A stretch of DNA of 32,172 nt from an uncultured Anaeromyxobacter sp. Its GTDB lineage: Bacteria > Myxococcota > Myxococcia > Myxococcales > Anaeromyxobacteraceae. The position numbers and the translations under genes were made by a program. Every line of letters starts with the position of its first letter. Positions within the stretch are counted from its first letter, which is position 1. Under the pieces are notes generated by a model. That model was not told where the DNA came from, did not search any database, and worked only from the letters and a program-made list of their open reading frames with translations. The DNA is taken from assembly GCA_903855945.1 (NCBI GenBank), contig CAIOAK010000206.1, positions 1 through 32,172 on the forward strand, in the 5' to 3' direction. Positions 7,903 through 15,635 of this stretch are shown here, piece by piece.

Positions 7903-10014
7903 TCAGGGTCGAGCGCTACCCGTCCCTGCACCCGTCCGGCGGCGCCGCCACACGAGGATGAATGCCAGCAGAGGCAGCACGGAACCCGCGGCACTCCCGG
8001 TGGACGAGCATCCGCCGCTCTTGGCCGGAGTCGGAGCCGGAGGCGACGAGACCGTGAGGGTCACCGCAGCGGTGTGCACGGGCGCACCGTCCGGTCCCGT
8101 TCCGGTCACCGTCACGGAGTAGCTCCCCGCCGTCGCGGTGGCCGACGTGGTCACGGTCAGGACCGCCGTGTCGCCCGCGGCCACGAACGTCTTGTCGAGG
8201 GTGGCCGTGATCCCGGCCCCGGAGGGCGAGATCGTCGCGGCGAGCGTCACGTTGCTCGCAGGCCCCACCTTCGTGGTCGCGATGACGCTCTGCGACGACC
8301 CGCCCTGGCCGAGCGACATGGTCACAGGGGTCGCCGAGATCGTGAAGTCGGCGGCCTGGACGCAGCCCGGGAAGGAGAAGCTCCGGATCTTGGTGCTCCA
8401 GTTGAAGTTGCCCGTCGTCCGCAGGTACTGGTTCGTGTAGTAGAAAGTGCACTCGTCCACCGGGTCCACGGTCATGGACGAGTAGTCTCCCCACCGCCAC
8501 GCGTGCACCGACCCTTCCTGCACGCCCGAACCGTCCAGCATGCTCGTCTCCCCCTGAGGCATCGTCCCCACGGGGTCTGCCTGCAGTCGTCCCGACACGG
8601 CGATGCTGGGTGGGAGCGAGCTGCTTCCCAGGCTGTAGCCGACCGCCATGTTCCCGAACTTGTCCATGGCGATGCTTCCCATCCAGCGGTACTTGGCGTC
8701 CGGCGTCACGGTCCCCTGCTGGTAGACGGTGGGAGTACCCGAGGGATTCCGGATCTCGTACCAGCGCACGCCGGCGGCGCCGCTGGCCCCCACGGTGTGG
8801 TTGGCGACCAGCGACTCGTGGGTGTCGAAGTTCCGGTAGGCGAACCGGTCCATGGGGCGGCCGGCCAGCGCGTCGAGCGTCTGGGCGGTGTTGGGCTGGT
8901 CCACGCAGCTTCCGGCTGGATCGTCGCAGACCGCGGTGAAGGGCTGCACGGTCAGTTTCACCGGGTCTCCGACGAGCTGCAGGGTCCCGGTCCCGGTCCA
9001 GTTCACACGGAGCCGATACAGGTTGAGGGACGTCACGTCCTTGAGTCCATAGGCGAAGGCCGGAGAGCCCGACGGCGGAAGCGTCCGTCCATCGAGGGTC
9101 GCGGTGAGCAGGAGGTTCTCGTCCTTCGGCCGATCGAGGCACGCCGAGCGAACGGGGCGATTTCCGTTGATCATGGCGGTCCGGTCGAGCGCGCAGATTC
9201 GTGCCCCTTGAAACTTCCCCGTCGCCCCCGGGACGTCGTAGAGCGCGTAGGTGACGTAGTAGGCGTCGGTCCACAGCGCGACCTTGGGGTAATCGACGAA
9301 GAGGGTGTCGTACTTGAACGAATAGGCCCAGTACTCGCCCGTGGGGTTACCGGTCTTGGAAACCGCGACGCATTCGAAGAAGCCGTTCGCGATGGTGTTG
9401 CTCCAGGCGAACTGGGTGAGCACCCACCGGTCTACGAGGTGGTCGTAGACGATCGACGGGTCCCCGTTGTTGTTCGTCTTGCACAGGTCGATGCCGTTTG
9501 AATCGGGGAGGTCCTTGAAGAGGCTCTTGATGTCGAACGGCCCCGCCATCAGCGCCCCCGTCTCCTTGTTGAACACGGCGTAGGCCGCGTTCACCATCTG
9601 GACGTAGTGGTCCTTGCCCACCGCTCCCGTCGTGTCCGGCGGCATGACCCCGGGGACGAAGCTGGCGAGTCCGACGCCGATTCCGTCGAACGCCTTGCCG
9701 AAGGAGATCGGCGCCTGCGGCCCCGTGAATGCGCTCGTGGGACGTGCCACCTCGGCCTGGGCGGGAAGGCCCACGATCGGGGTCTGGCCGCGCTCCCTCA
9801 TCGTCGGGGCGGTGGTTCCGGCCACGTCGCCCGGTCGCAGCATCGTCCGAGCGGGCACCGACACCGGACCATTCGCCACGACGACGAAGCTGGAATTCCC
9901 TCCATCCCCGGCGGATGCCGGGTGCTCCGCCGACGACGTGGCTCCGCAGCCCGCCGTCAAGAATGCGAGCGCACCCACTCCCAGGATGAGCTGCCGATTC
10001 CCGTTCGCCATCAT
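7903..10014 (-). CDS. Secreted propeller-type protein with MYXO-CTERM-like sorting tail
   Basis: The product has 703 residues. It starts at an ATG after GAGGGG and has an N-terminal lipoprotein-like signal (LAFLTAGCGA). The central region (about residues 110-520) has the pattern VMPPDTTGAVGKDHYVQMVN, GDPSIVYDHLVDRWVLTQF, ECVAVSKTGNPTGEYWAY and DYPKVALWTDAYYVTY. This pattern is common in large secreted proteins of uncharacterised function and is probably a beta-propeller. One Ig-like domain follows (about 555-655). The C-terminus has a short PAPTPAKS linker, GGCSST, a hydrophobic stretch (VLPLLAFILV) and WRRRRTG. This is the layout of MYXO-CTERM tails, which in myxobacteria are thought to be processed by myxosortase at the Cys. 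The 131-bp gap to the peptidase gene upstream allows co-transcription. Confidence 0.75.
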   Translation of the reverse strand: MMANGNRQLILGVGALAFLTAGCGATSSAEHPASAGDGGNSSFVVVANGPVSVPARTMLRPGDVAGTTAPTMRERGQTPIVGLPAQAEVARPTSAFTGPQAPISFGKAFDGIGVGLASFVPGVMPPDTTGAVGKDHYVQMVNAAYAVFNKETGALMAGPFDIKSLFKDLPDSNGIDLCKTNNNGDPSIVYDHLVDRWVLTQFAWSNTIANGFFECVAVSKTGNPTGEYWAYSFKYDTLFVDYPKVALWTDAYYVTYALYDVPGATGKFQGARICALDRTAMINGNRPVRSACLDRPKDENLLLTATLDGRTLPPSGSPAFAYGLKDVTSLNLYRLRVNWTGTGTLQLVGDPVKLTVQPFTAVCDDPAGSCVDQPNTAQTLDALAGRPMDRFAYRNFDTHESLVANHTVGASGAAGVRWYEIRNPSGTPTVYQQGTVTPDAKYRWMGSIAMDKFGNMAVGYSLGSSSLPPSIAVSGRLQADPVGTMPQGETSMLDGSGVQEGSVHAWRWGDYSSMTVDPVDECTFYYTNQYLRTTGNFNWSTKIRSFSFPGCVQAADFTISATPVTMSLGQGGSSQSVIATTKVGPASNVTLAATISPSGAGITATLDKTFVAAGDTAVLTVTTSATATAGSYSVTVTGTGPDGAPVHTAAVTLTVSSPPAPTPAKSGGCSSTGSAAGSVLPLLAFILVWRRRRTGAGTGSARP

Positions 10015-10145
10015 GACCCCCTCGTGGTTCGGTGGATGCCGGACGGCACGGTAGGGTTCCCACCCGGTACCCGGCCAGCATCCATTCGGGGCTTACCCAA
10101 GACGGGCGTCCCCTCCCCCGATGGTGGCAAGTGGTCGCAGGACCC

Positions 10146-12023
10146 CTACTGGACGGTCGCCGTCACCCCGGTGATCGGCTGGAGGTAGGAGATGGTCCCG
10201 ATGGCGTCCAGGGCCTTGCCGGTGATGGTCTTCCCGACGAGGGCCGGCACGCTCCGTCCGCCCGCCTTCACGGCCTCCACGACGTCCGCGTAGTTGTAGC
10301 GGGGGTTGTAGGCCCGGAGCATGGTCACGACCCCGGCCACGTGCGGCGAGGCCATGGAGGTCCCGTCGATGGTGTTGTAGCTCGTGTTGTTCAACGCGAG
10401 CGTCTGCACGCGGACCTTGCCGACGGCGATCCCCTTGGCGGTGGGGCCGTCGGCGGACGTGAGCTGGAATCCGATGGTGCAGGCCGGGCTCGAGATGCAC
10501 CGTTTCACATCGAAGCTCGCGCTCCAGGAGTCCTCGAGGTTGGACTCGGGCCACTCCCAGTAGGTCCGCTCGATCAAGGGGGTTCTGCCATCGAACGGGT
10601 CACTTGCGGTCTCCCCCGCGGCGTAGGCGGCCCGGAAGAAGCCGGCGTACGGTACCTCTCCGGCGATGACGTACTTCAGCAACGCTGCGTCCGCCGGCCC
10701 GATCGGGAGCCCGCTCCACGCATGGTCGTCCGTTTTCTCGCGGTACGTGCCGGTCGGGAAGGTCGATGGGTCCGCCAGGATCTGGAGCGGCCCCTTGGCG
10801 GTTGTGGCGGTCGTGGAGCTCCAGCCCCCGGAGGTCGTCGTCGAGGTGGACCAGTCGGGCGTGAGCGGGTTCGGGATCGGGTAGTCAACGTCGGCATTCG
10901 TCCCTGGCCAGGTGCTCACGACGTTCGTGCCCGGAGCGCCGATCATGACCTTCGTGACGCCCCAGTTGGAGAAGCCAGCGAGGGCGTACTTCTGGTCGAG
11001 GGCGGCCACGCAGACGAGGTTCGGCTGTGTGAAGTTGCATGGATAGGCGTTCGTGCCCGCGGCGTCGTTGTTCTTCCGGTCGTTTCCCGCGCAGACCACG
11101 ATGACGACGTCGGCATCCCGGGCCCGCGTCACCGCTTCGCTGTAAGCCTGATCAAAGGGGTTGTATCCGATGATGCTCATGTTGATGACCTTGGCACCCT
11201 GGGCGACCGCGAAGTTGATGCCGGAGATTAAGCTGGCCGTGTTGCCATGGTTGGTCGCGTCGAGCACGCGGACGGCCATGATGGAGGCCTTCCAGCAGAC
11301 GCCGGTCACGCCCAGGTTGTTGTTGCCCACCGCGCCGATGGTGCCTGCGACGTGGGTGCCGTGCCCATGCAGATCCATGGGATCGTCGGTGTGGTCCACG
11401 AAGTTGTAGCCGTGCTTCGGGAACGCGGTGCTGCTCCACATGTTCGCGGCAAGGTCCTGGTGGTCGTAGTTCACGCCGCTGTCCACCACCGCCACGACCA
11501 CGCTGCTGCAGTCGGTGATGGCGTTCCAGGCCAGCTCGGCGTTGATGTCGCTGCCCGCCGTGCCCGGGTTCGAGCCGGGATAGTTGACGTCGTAGGAGAG
11601 CGGCGACCCCGGCGGCTGGGTGAAGGCGTTCGTGATGGTCTGTCCGCGGTTCTTCATGCCCCAGAGCTGTCCATAGATGGAGTCGTTCGGCACCTTCTGC
11701 CCGCTGTAGATGTAGTTGGGCTGTGCGTACTCGACGGCGGGATCGTCCTGGTACGCTGCGACGGCGGCTTCCACCGACTGGCCCGCGCTCACGCGGACGA
11801 CGGCGAAATTGCGGACGTCCAGGTCCTGGATGAGGGCATGGCCGCGCCGCGCGAGGATGGCGCCACGTGACGTGGCGGTAGCTTCGGCCTTGAACTTCAC
11901 CAGCACCTGTCCGGGTACAAAGGCCGCCTGCCCGTCGTCGGTCCCCGGGGAACTGGCAGCCGAGGCCGGGGCGGAGAAGAGGGAGAGGGAGAGGAGGAGC
12001 GATGCGAAGGTTCGGATCGTCAT
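10146..12023 (-). CDS. Secreted subtilisin-like serine peptidase (S8)
   Basis: The product has 625 residues. Its ATG at 12023 follows GGAGA, and the signal peptide ends SAPASAA. Residues of about 35-110 look like an I9-type propeptide (FVPGQVLVKFKAEA to VEYAQPNYIY). The catalytic Asp is in VVDSGVNYDH (Asp181), the His in HGHGTHVAG (His221), the oxyanion Asn in CAGND (Asn314) and the Ser in DGTSMASPHVAG (Ser556). The gap between Asn314 and Ser556 is much longer than in subtilisin. It contains an insert of about 150-170 residues (roughly PDWSTSTT to ALNNTSYN), probably an embedded beta-sandwich. The gene follows the FN3/Ig-like lipoprotein gene by 16 bp, so the two form an operon. Confidence 0.93.
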   Translation of the reverse strand: MTIRTFASLLLSLSLFSAPASAASSPGTDDGQAAFVPGQVLVKFKAEATATSRGAILARRGHALIQDLDVRNFAVVRVSAGQSVEAAVAAYQDDPAVEYAQPNYIYSGQKVPNDSIYGQLWGMKNRGQTITNAFTQPPGSPLSYDVNYPGSNPGTAGSDINAELAWNAITDCSSVVVAVVDSGVNYDHQDLAANMWSSTAFPKHGYNFVDHTDDPMDLHGHGTHVAGTIGAVGNNNLGVTGVCWKASIMAVRVLDATNHGNTASLISGINFAVAQGAKVINMSIIGYNPFDQAYSEAVTRARDADVVIVVCAGNDRKNNDAAGTNAYPCNFTQPNLVCVAALDQKYALAGFSNWGVTKVMIGAPGTNVVSTWPGTNADVDYPIPNPLTPDWSTSTTTSGGWSSTTATTAKGPLQILADPSTFPTGTYREKTDDHAWSGLPIGPADAALLKYVIAGEVPYAGFFRAAYAAGETASDPFDGRTPLIERTYWEWPESNLEDSWSASFDVKRCISSPACTIGFQLTSADGPTAKGIAVGKVRVQTLALNNTSYNTIDGTSMASPHVAGVVTMLRAYNPRYNYADVVEAVKAGGRSVPALVGKTITGKALDAIGTISYLQPITGVTATVQ

Positions 12024-12039
12024 GGTCGTGTCTCCTCGT

Positions 12040-13239
12040 TCACGGGACGGTGACGCTGATGGCCTGGCTCGGGGTGCTGAATGTGCCCGAGGTTCCACCT
12101 TGGATGTCGAGTGCTGCGTAGGACGACACCGTGACCGTATAGGTGCCGGCAGGGAGAGGGACGGTCGTAGACGTGGGGGCTGCGGAGCCGGACACGAATG
12201 GAACGTCCACCGACGGGCTGCCGGCGATGTTCACCCGATAGCCGCCTCCCGGCTTGTTGACGCCGCTCTCCTTGCTCCCGTTCCAGGAGATGAGGACGTT
12301 CTTCGAACCGCTGGCGACCGTGACGACGAGCCCCACCTCGGCGAAGCCCGAGCCGTTCGTCGCCCGGACTGTGTACGTCGCCGACGTCGCAGGCGCGGTG
12401 GGCGTTCCGGAGATGACCCCGGACGCAGTGTTCAGGCTCAAGCCAGCGGGCAGCGAAGGCGAGACCGAATACGATGCCACCACTCCACCGCTGCTCGAGG
12501 GAATGTTCGGGGAGATGGCGACGCCGACGGTGTAGATGGCAGGGTTGGTCGAGTAGGCGAGCGAAGTCGGCGCCCCGATCGGTGTCACGACGCTGGACGA
12601 TGCGCTCGCGGGGCCGTTGCCCACTGCGTTCGTGGCGAGAACCTGGAACGAGTAGGCCGTGCCGTTCGTGAGGCCCGTCCCCGTAGCCGTGGTGCCCGTC
12701 ACGGTGAACACCGCCGATGGGGCGACCGGAGAGACGGTGACCGAGTACCCCGTGATCGCACTCCCGCCGTTCGAGGAGGGAGCCGTCCAGGATAGGGTGG
12801 CGGAAGCATTTCCGGCGATCGCCGTGACGCCCGTGGGGGCGCCGGGCACGTCGGGTGTCGTGACGGGCGTGGAGGGCAAGGACGCGGGTCCGGTGCCTGC
12901 CGCGTTCGTGGCCGTGACGGCAAAGGTGTAGGCCGTGGAGTTGGCGAGGCCGCTCACCGTCGCGCTGGTTCCCGTGACGGTCACCACGGCAGAAGGTGAC
13001 GCGGGGGCGATGACCACCGTGTAGCCGGTGAGATTGCTGCCGCCGTTCGAGGCCGGAGCCGTCCAGGACACGGCCGCGCCGCGGACACCCGCAACGGCGA
13101 CGACGCTCGTCGGCGCGCCAGGGGCGGTCGCACCACCACCGGCATCACCTCCGCAGGCCGACAATGCGATGGCTGCGAGGAGACCGAGCGAAATGATCAT
13201 CGGAGCGGCGATGGTGCTACCCCGGGGCGAGCTCTTCAT
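12040..13239 (-). CDS. Lipoprotein with two fibronectin-III-like domains and a He_PIG Ig-like domain
   Basis: The product has 399 residues. The ATG follows a strong GGAGGAGG site, and the lipobox is IALSAC. Two FN3-like repeats follow (about residues 40-130 and 131-222), each with SWTAPxSNGGSxxTGYxV and GLxNxTAYxFxVxATNAxGxGPAS. Next is a He_PIG module (about 224-312) closely related to the four repeats of the Kelch lipoprotein at 5652. The last 85 residues form a small beta-rich domain (NVLISWNGSKESGV to the end). It lies 16 bp upstream of the subtilisin-like peptidase gene. It could display, bind or chaperone that enzyme, but this is inference. No catalytic residues are visible. Confidence 0.83.
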   Translation of the reverse strand: MKSSPRGSTIAAPMIISLGLLAAIALSACGGDAGGGATAPGAPTSVVAVAGVRGAAVSWTAPASNGGSNLTGYTVVIAPASPSAVVTVTGTSATVSGLANSTAYTFAVTATNAAGTGPASLPSTPVTTPDVPGAPTGVTAIAGNASATLSWTAPSSNGGSAITGYSVTVSPVAPSAVFTVTGTTATGTGLTNGTAYSFQVLATNAVGNGPASASSSVVTPIGAPTSLAYSTNPAIYTVGVAISPNIPSSSGGVVASYSVSPSLPAGLSLNTASGVISGTPTAPATSATYTVRATNGSGFAEVGLVVTVASGSKNVLISWNGSKESGVNKPGGGYRVNIAGSPSVDVPFVSGSAAPTSTTVPLPAGTYTVTVSSYAALDIQGGTSGTFSTPSQAISVTVP

Positions 13240-13393
13240 CGGTGCCTCCTCCAGCTGCGAGTCGCTTCCTGGACCTGAGCAAGGGCAGAGAAATCCCCTC
13301 CAGTGGGCATTCGGTACCCCAAGTCGCTCGCCTTCTACCTCGAAATGCCGGACACGACCACGGCAACGACATCAACCTCCCCACCACGACGTA

Positions 13394-13939
13394 TCAGATA
13401 GCTGCGCGGGAGTCGGGGCTGGGCGAGATGGGTCTCGGGCGGTCGAGGAGGAACGCGGCGGCGAGGCAGGCGACGGAGAAGAGCGAGACCCAGCCCCAGG
13501 TGGCGCCCACGCTCCGCGCGTACAGGTTCACGTCGCCGAGATCGGGGCCGAGGAGCGGTGCGAGGCGCGGGTAGGCCTCCGTGAAGGCGAGTCCCGCGAG
13601 GAGGCCGCCCGCCATCCCGGCGCCGGCGTCGAGGCTCCCCTCGCCGAGCGCCATGGGCATCGTTCCCGGGCAATAGCCGAGCACCGCCATCCCGGCCCCG
13701 AAGAGAATCCCGCCGCCGACCACGCCGGCGACGATCAGCGGCTTCACGTTCAGCACGGCCCATCCGAGCTGGAACTCGAGGAGGAAGAGGATCGAGGAGA
13801 CGCCCACCGCGACGAGGACGGTCTTCGGGGCCTCGAAGTCCTCCAGGAGGCCGAAGCCGACCACGCGGTCGAAGCGGGTGATGCCGACCCGCTGGATGAG
13901 GAGCGCCACGACGACGCCGGCGAGGAAGGCGACGATCAT
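13394..13939 (-). CDS. YeeE/YedE-type sulfur transporter half, downstream subunit
   Basis: This 181-residue membrane protein starts MIVAFLAGVVV and carries the family signature GMAVLGYCPGTMPMALGEGSLDA at about residues 80-105. The Cys in GYCPG is the conserved Cys of YeeE/YedE (thiosulfate or sulfur-compound transport) proteins. It has four or five hydrophobic segments and a short Pro/Ser-rich tail. Its ATG overlaps the stop of the upstream half by 4 bp (ATGA, 13936-13939), so the pair is translationally coupled and probably makes one transporter. No sulfur-metabolism enzyme is adjacent, and the exact substrate is not evident. Confidence 0.88.
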   Translation of the reverse strand: MIVAFLAGVVVALLIQRVGITRFDRVVGFGLLEDFEAPKTVLVAVGVSSILFLLEFQLGWAVLNVKPLIVAGVVGGGILFGAGMAVLGYCPGTMPMALGEGSLDAGAGMAGGLLAGLAFTEAYPRLAPLLGPDLGDVNLYARSVGATWGWVSLFSVACLAAAFLLDRPRPISPSPDSRAAI

Positions 13940-14436
13940 CGTGCGCCTCCATAGAACCATCGGGCCGTGACGACGAAGGAGAGGAGAACGAAGACCGCGA
14001 AGAGGAGGCTGCTCGCTGCGAGCTGCATCCCACCGGAGAGAACGTGGCCGCTCGAGCACCCACCGGCGAGCCGCGCTCCGAGCACGAGGACGAAACCGCC
14101 GGCGAAGGCCCACGCCAGTCGCCGTCCCCCTCCCGGCCCCCGTGTTCGCTCCCAGAGGGCCGGCACGGTCCGGAGGCGGAACGACCGGGTCACGAACGCC
14201 CCCAGGAGCCCGCCGACGAACCCGCCGGCCAGGAAGAGGAGCTCCCAGGCGCCGGCCACGTCGATCTCCCGGAAGTAGAGGGAGTCGCGGAGCCCGGCGA
14301 GGACCGCGGCGGCCCACGGATAGCCGGTGGACGCCCCGATCGGCCTGCCCGCGAGGTGCACGTTTGCGACGGCGACGTTGAGGAGGCCGAGCGCGATGCC
14401 GGTCCACAGCCACCTCCGCGGCCAGCCGCTCCTCAT
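13936..14436 (-). CDS. YeeE/YedE-type sulfur transporter half, upstream subunit
   Basis: This 166-residue membrane protein has hydrophobic segments near its N-terminus, at about residues 62-82 and at about 108-155. It carries the YeeE/YedE motif RLAGGCSSGHVLSGG at about residues 122-136, whose Cys is thought to touch the sulfur substrate. Split YeeE/YedE pairs of this size are frequent in proteobacteria, often annotated as PmpA/PmpB or DUF6691 proteins. The ribosome-binding site is only a G-rich stretch (GGGGTGGGAC). It is the first gene of the pair, so the promoter should lie in 14437-14600. Confidence 0.88.
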   Translation of the reverse strand: MRSGWPRRWLWTGIALGLLNVAVANVHLAGRPIGASTGYPWAAAVLAGLRDSLYFREIDVAGAWELLFLAGGFVGGLLGAFVTRSFRLRTVPALWERTRGPGGGRRLAWAFAGGFVLVLGARLAGGCSSGHVLSGGMQLAASSLLFAVFVLLSFVVTARWFYGGAR

Positions 14437-14987
14437 CGTCCCACCCCGGGGACGTCACCCCAGTTCCCCGGCACCTCGACGTACGTCAGGATTTGTCGTG
14501 TTCGTCCCCGCACTTGTCGGGTGTTGTGACATTTTCACGGTATGCCAGCAAGCACCTCGGAGGGACGAGGCGCATCGCATCGCGCGTGGAATTGCCGGGA
14601 CGGACATCGACTCCACGAGTCGATGAGGCGCTACGACTGAAGCGCACCCCCGGCCACGAACGTCTACCGCCTCCTCGCCAGCGCCGAACTTTACTTCGAG
14701 TGAGCATCGGCCTGCGGCGTTCAGTACGAGCAAGCGTGCCGGTGATGCAGGGGGAGGCGGTGCGATGCGAACCATGTCCGCCCACGGTCACCCGGGACGG
14801 CACGCCTGGAGCGACTTCTCCTGCTCGTGCCCCACGAAGTTCAGGTAGACGGCTGAGTTCCGTGAGCAGGTCAGCAAGGGTCGTGGAGCCGGTACCGGTG
14901 ACCATGGACGTCGCGGACCGGCCACGAACGCCAAGAGGCGGCTCTCGCCGCCCCTCGTCGCTGCCCTCCTGAAGGGAGACCTTCGGG
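14437..14987. other. 551-bp gene-poor gap with gene debris
   Basis: I cannot support an intact gene here. Open frames exist on both strands but have no ribosome-binding site, signal or family motif. The region upstream of 14436 must hold the promoter of the sulfur transporter pair. The stretch around 14677-14708 is a fragment of a Kelch-type gene end. The palindrome CCGGTACCGG lies near 14890. The gap sits directly beside the duplicated membrane-protein gene, consistent with past rearrangement. Confidence 0.5.
14655..14703 (+). pseudogene. 3'-terminal remnant of a Kelch-type lipoprotein gene
   Basis: The plus strand reads NVYRLLASAELYFE and then TGA at 14701-14703. The last eight residues, ASAELYFE, and the following bases (TGAGCATCG) match the end of the Kelch lipoprotein gene at 5652-7832 almost base for base (7808-7840). 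No Kelch motif can be read further upstream, so only a tail remains. It looks like the leftover of a deleted or recombined paralogue. Confidence 0.6.
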
Positions 14988-15404
14988 CTACGCGTTGCGC
15001 TTCTCTTCCACTTCCTTGGCGAGCTCGGCGAGCTTCTCGTCCTCGGCCTTCTCGCCCTCGGCCTTCTTCTCGGTGGCCTTGCCCGTGAGGTGCGCGGCGC
15101 CGGGGGCCCAGCCGGGGGTGATGGTCGCGGCCAGATCCTGCGCGGAGCGGTTGAACGCGCCGGTCACTCCGCCGACCGCGGTCTTCGCGGCGAGGTAGAG
15201 ACCGATGAAGGGGAGGAACACCACCATCAGGCCGCCCAGCACCGGCATGAGGCCGAGGGCCGCCGCGGTGGGGACCTTCACGTAGTGCTCGGAGGAGGCG
15301 CCGGGGAGCTTCTGGCCGTCCTTCTCGATGGGGAAGATCTCCCAGTTGCTCTTGGAGAGGTAGTACCCGCCCTGCACTGCGCTGCCGCCGTTGATGGTCT
15401 TCAT
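14988..15404 (-). CDS. Small membrane-protein gene, copy 2 (complete), function unknown
   Basis: The product has 138 residues. The ATG at 15404 follows GGGAGAACAGACC. The frame stays open upstream to 15563, but the conservation with copy 1 and the ribosome-binding site support this start. The N-terminus is polar (SKSNWEIFPIEKDGQ). A hydrophobic stretch spans about residues 46-74 (AALGLMPVLGG to LYLAAKTAVGG) and could span the membrane once or as a hairpin. The C-terminal 35 residues are Lys/Glu/Ala-rich and probably helical. I do not recognise the family. The first 40 codons and upstream DNA are duplicated at 1-262. Confidence 0.8.
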   Translation of the reverse strand: MKTINGGSAVQGGYYLSKSNWEIFPIEKDGQKLPGASSEHYVKVPTAAALGLMPVLGGLMVVFLPFIGLYLAAKTAVGGVTGAFNRSAQDLAATITPGWAPGAAHLTGKATEKKAEGEKAEDEKLAELAKEVEEKRNA

Positions 15405-15545
15405 GGTCTGTTCTCCCTTTCTGATGAGGAGTATGCGCGTGGCGGCGCCGCGGCGAAATTGGGAGATCTGCCCAGTTCGCCGAGAACGATTCCGGGGCGA
15501 GGGTAGGGAAAACACCCCAACCCGGATGGGGCGTGTCCGGCGGGC
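15284..15545. repeat. Long direct repeat, right copy
   Basis: This segment matches 1-262 without gaps, with about 11 mismatches by eye. About three of these fall in the 121 coding bases and eight in the 141 upstream bases. Similarity ends at about 15545, just before the end of the vitellogenin-like gene at 15636. The conserved upstream part includes a CATACT hexamer that could be a -10 box and the inverted repeat at 15512-15536. Confidence 0.95.
15512..15536 (-). terminator. Inverted repeat with T-run, terminator-like (right copy)
   Basis: This is identical to the left copy: on the minus strand ACACGCCCCA pairs with TGGGGTGT and is followed by TTT. Here it sits 100 bp after the stop of the operon at 15636-20555 and upstream of the small membrane-protein gene. 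It could therefore end that operon's transcript. The stem has a 2-nt bulge and the T-run is short, so it would be weak. Confidence 0.45.
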
Positions 15546-15635
15546 CCTTGCGGAGGGCTCCATCCAGCGTCCGGGCTCGCTCTCGACCGGGTAGACCGTG
15601 ACCCGCTTCGAATCGCCAGGATCCGGGGCGTCCCC

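Noticed and set aside
14486-14905. Minus-strand open frame of 139 codons in the gap next to the sulfur transporter pair
   Set aside because: It has no ribosome-binding site, signal or recognisable motif, and its translation changes character along its length. It overlaps the Kelch-gene debris.
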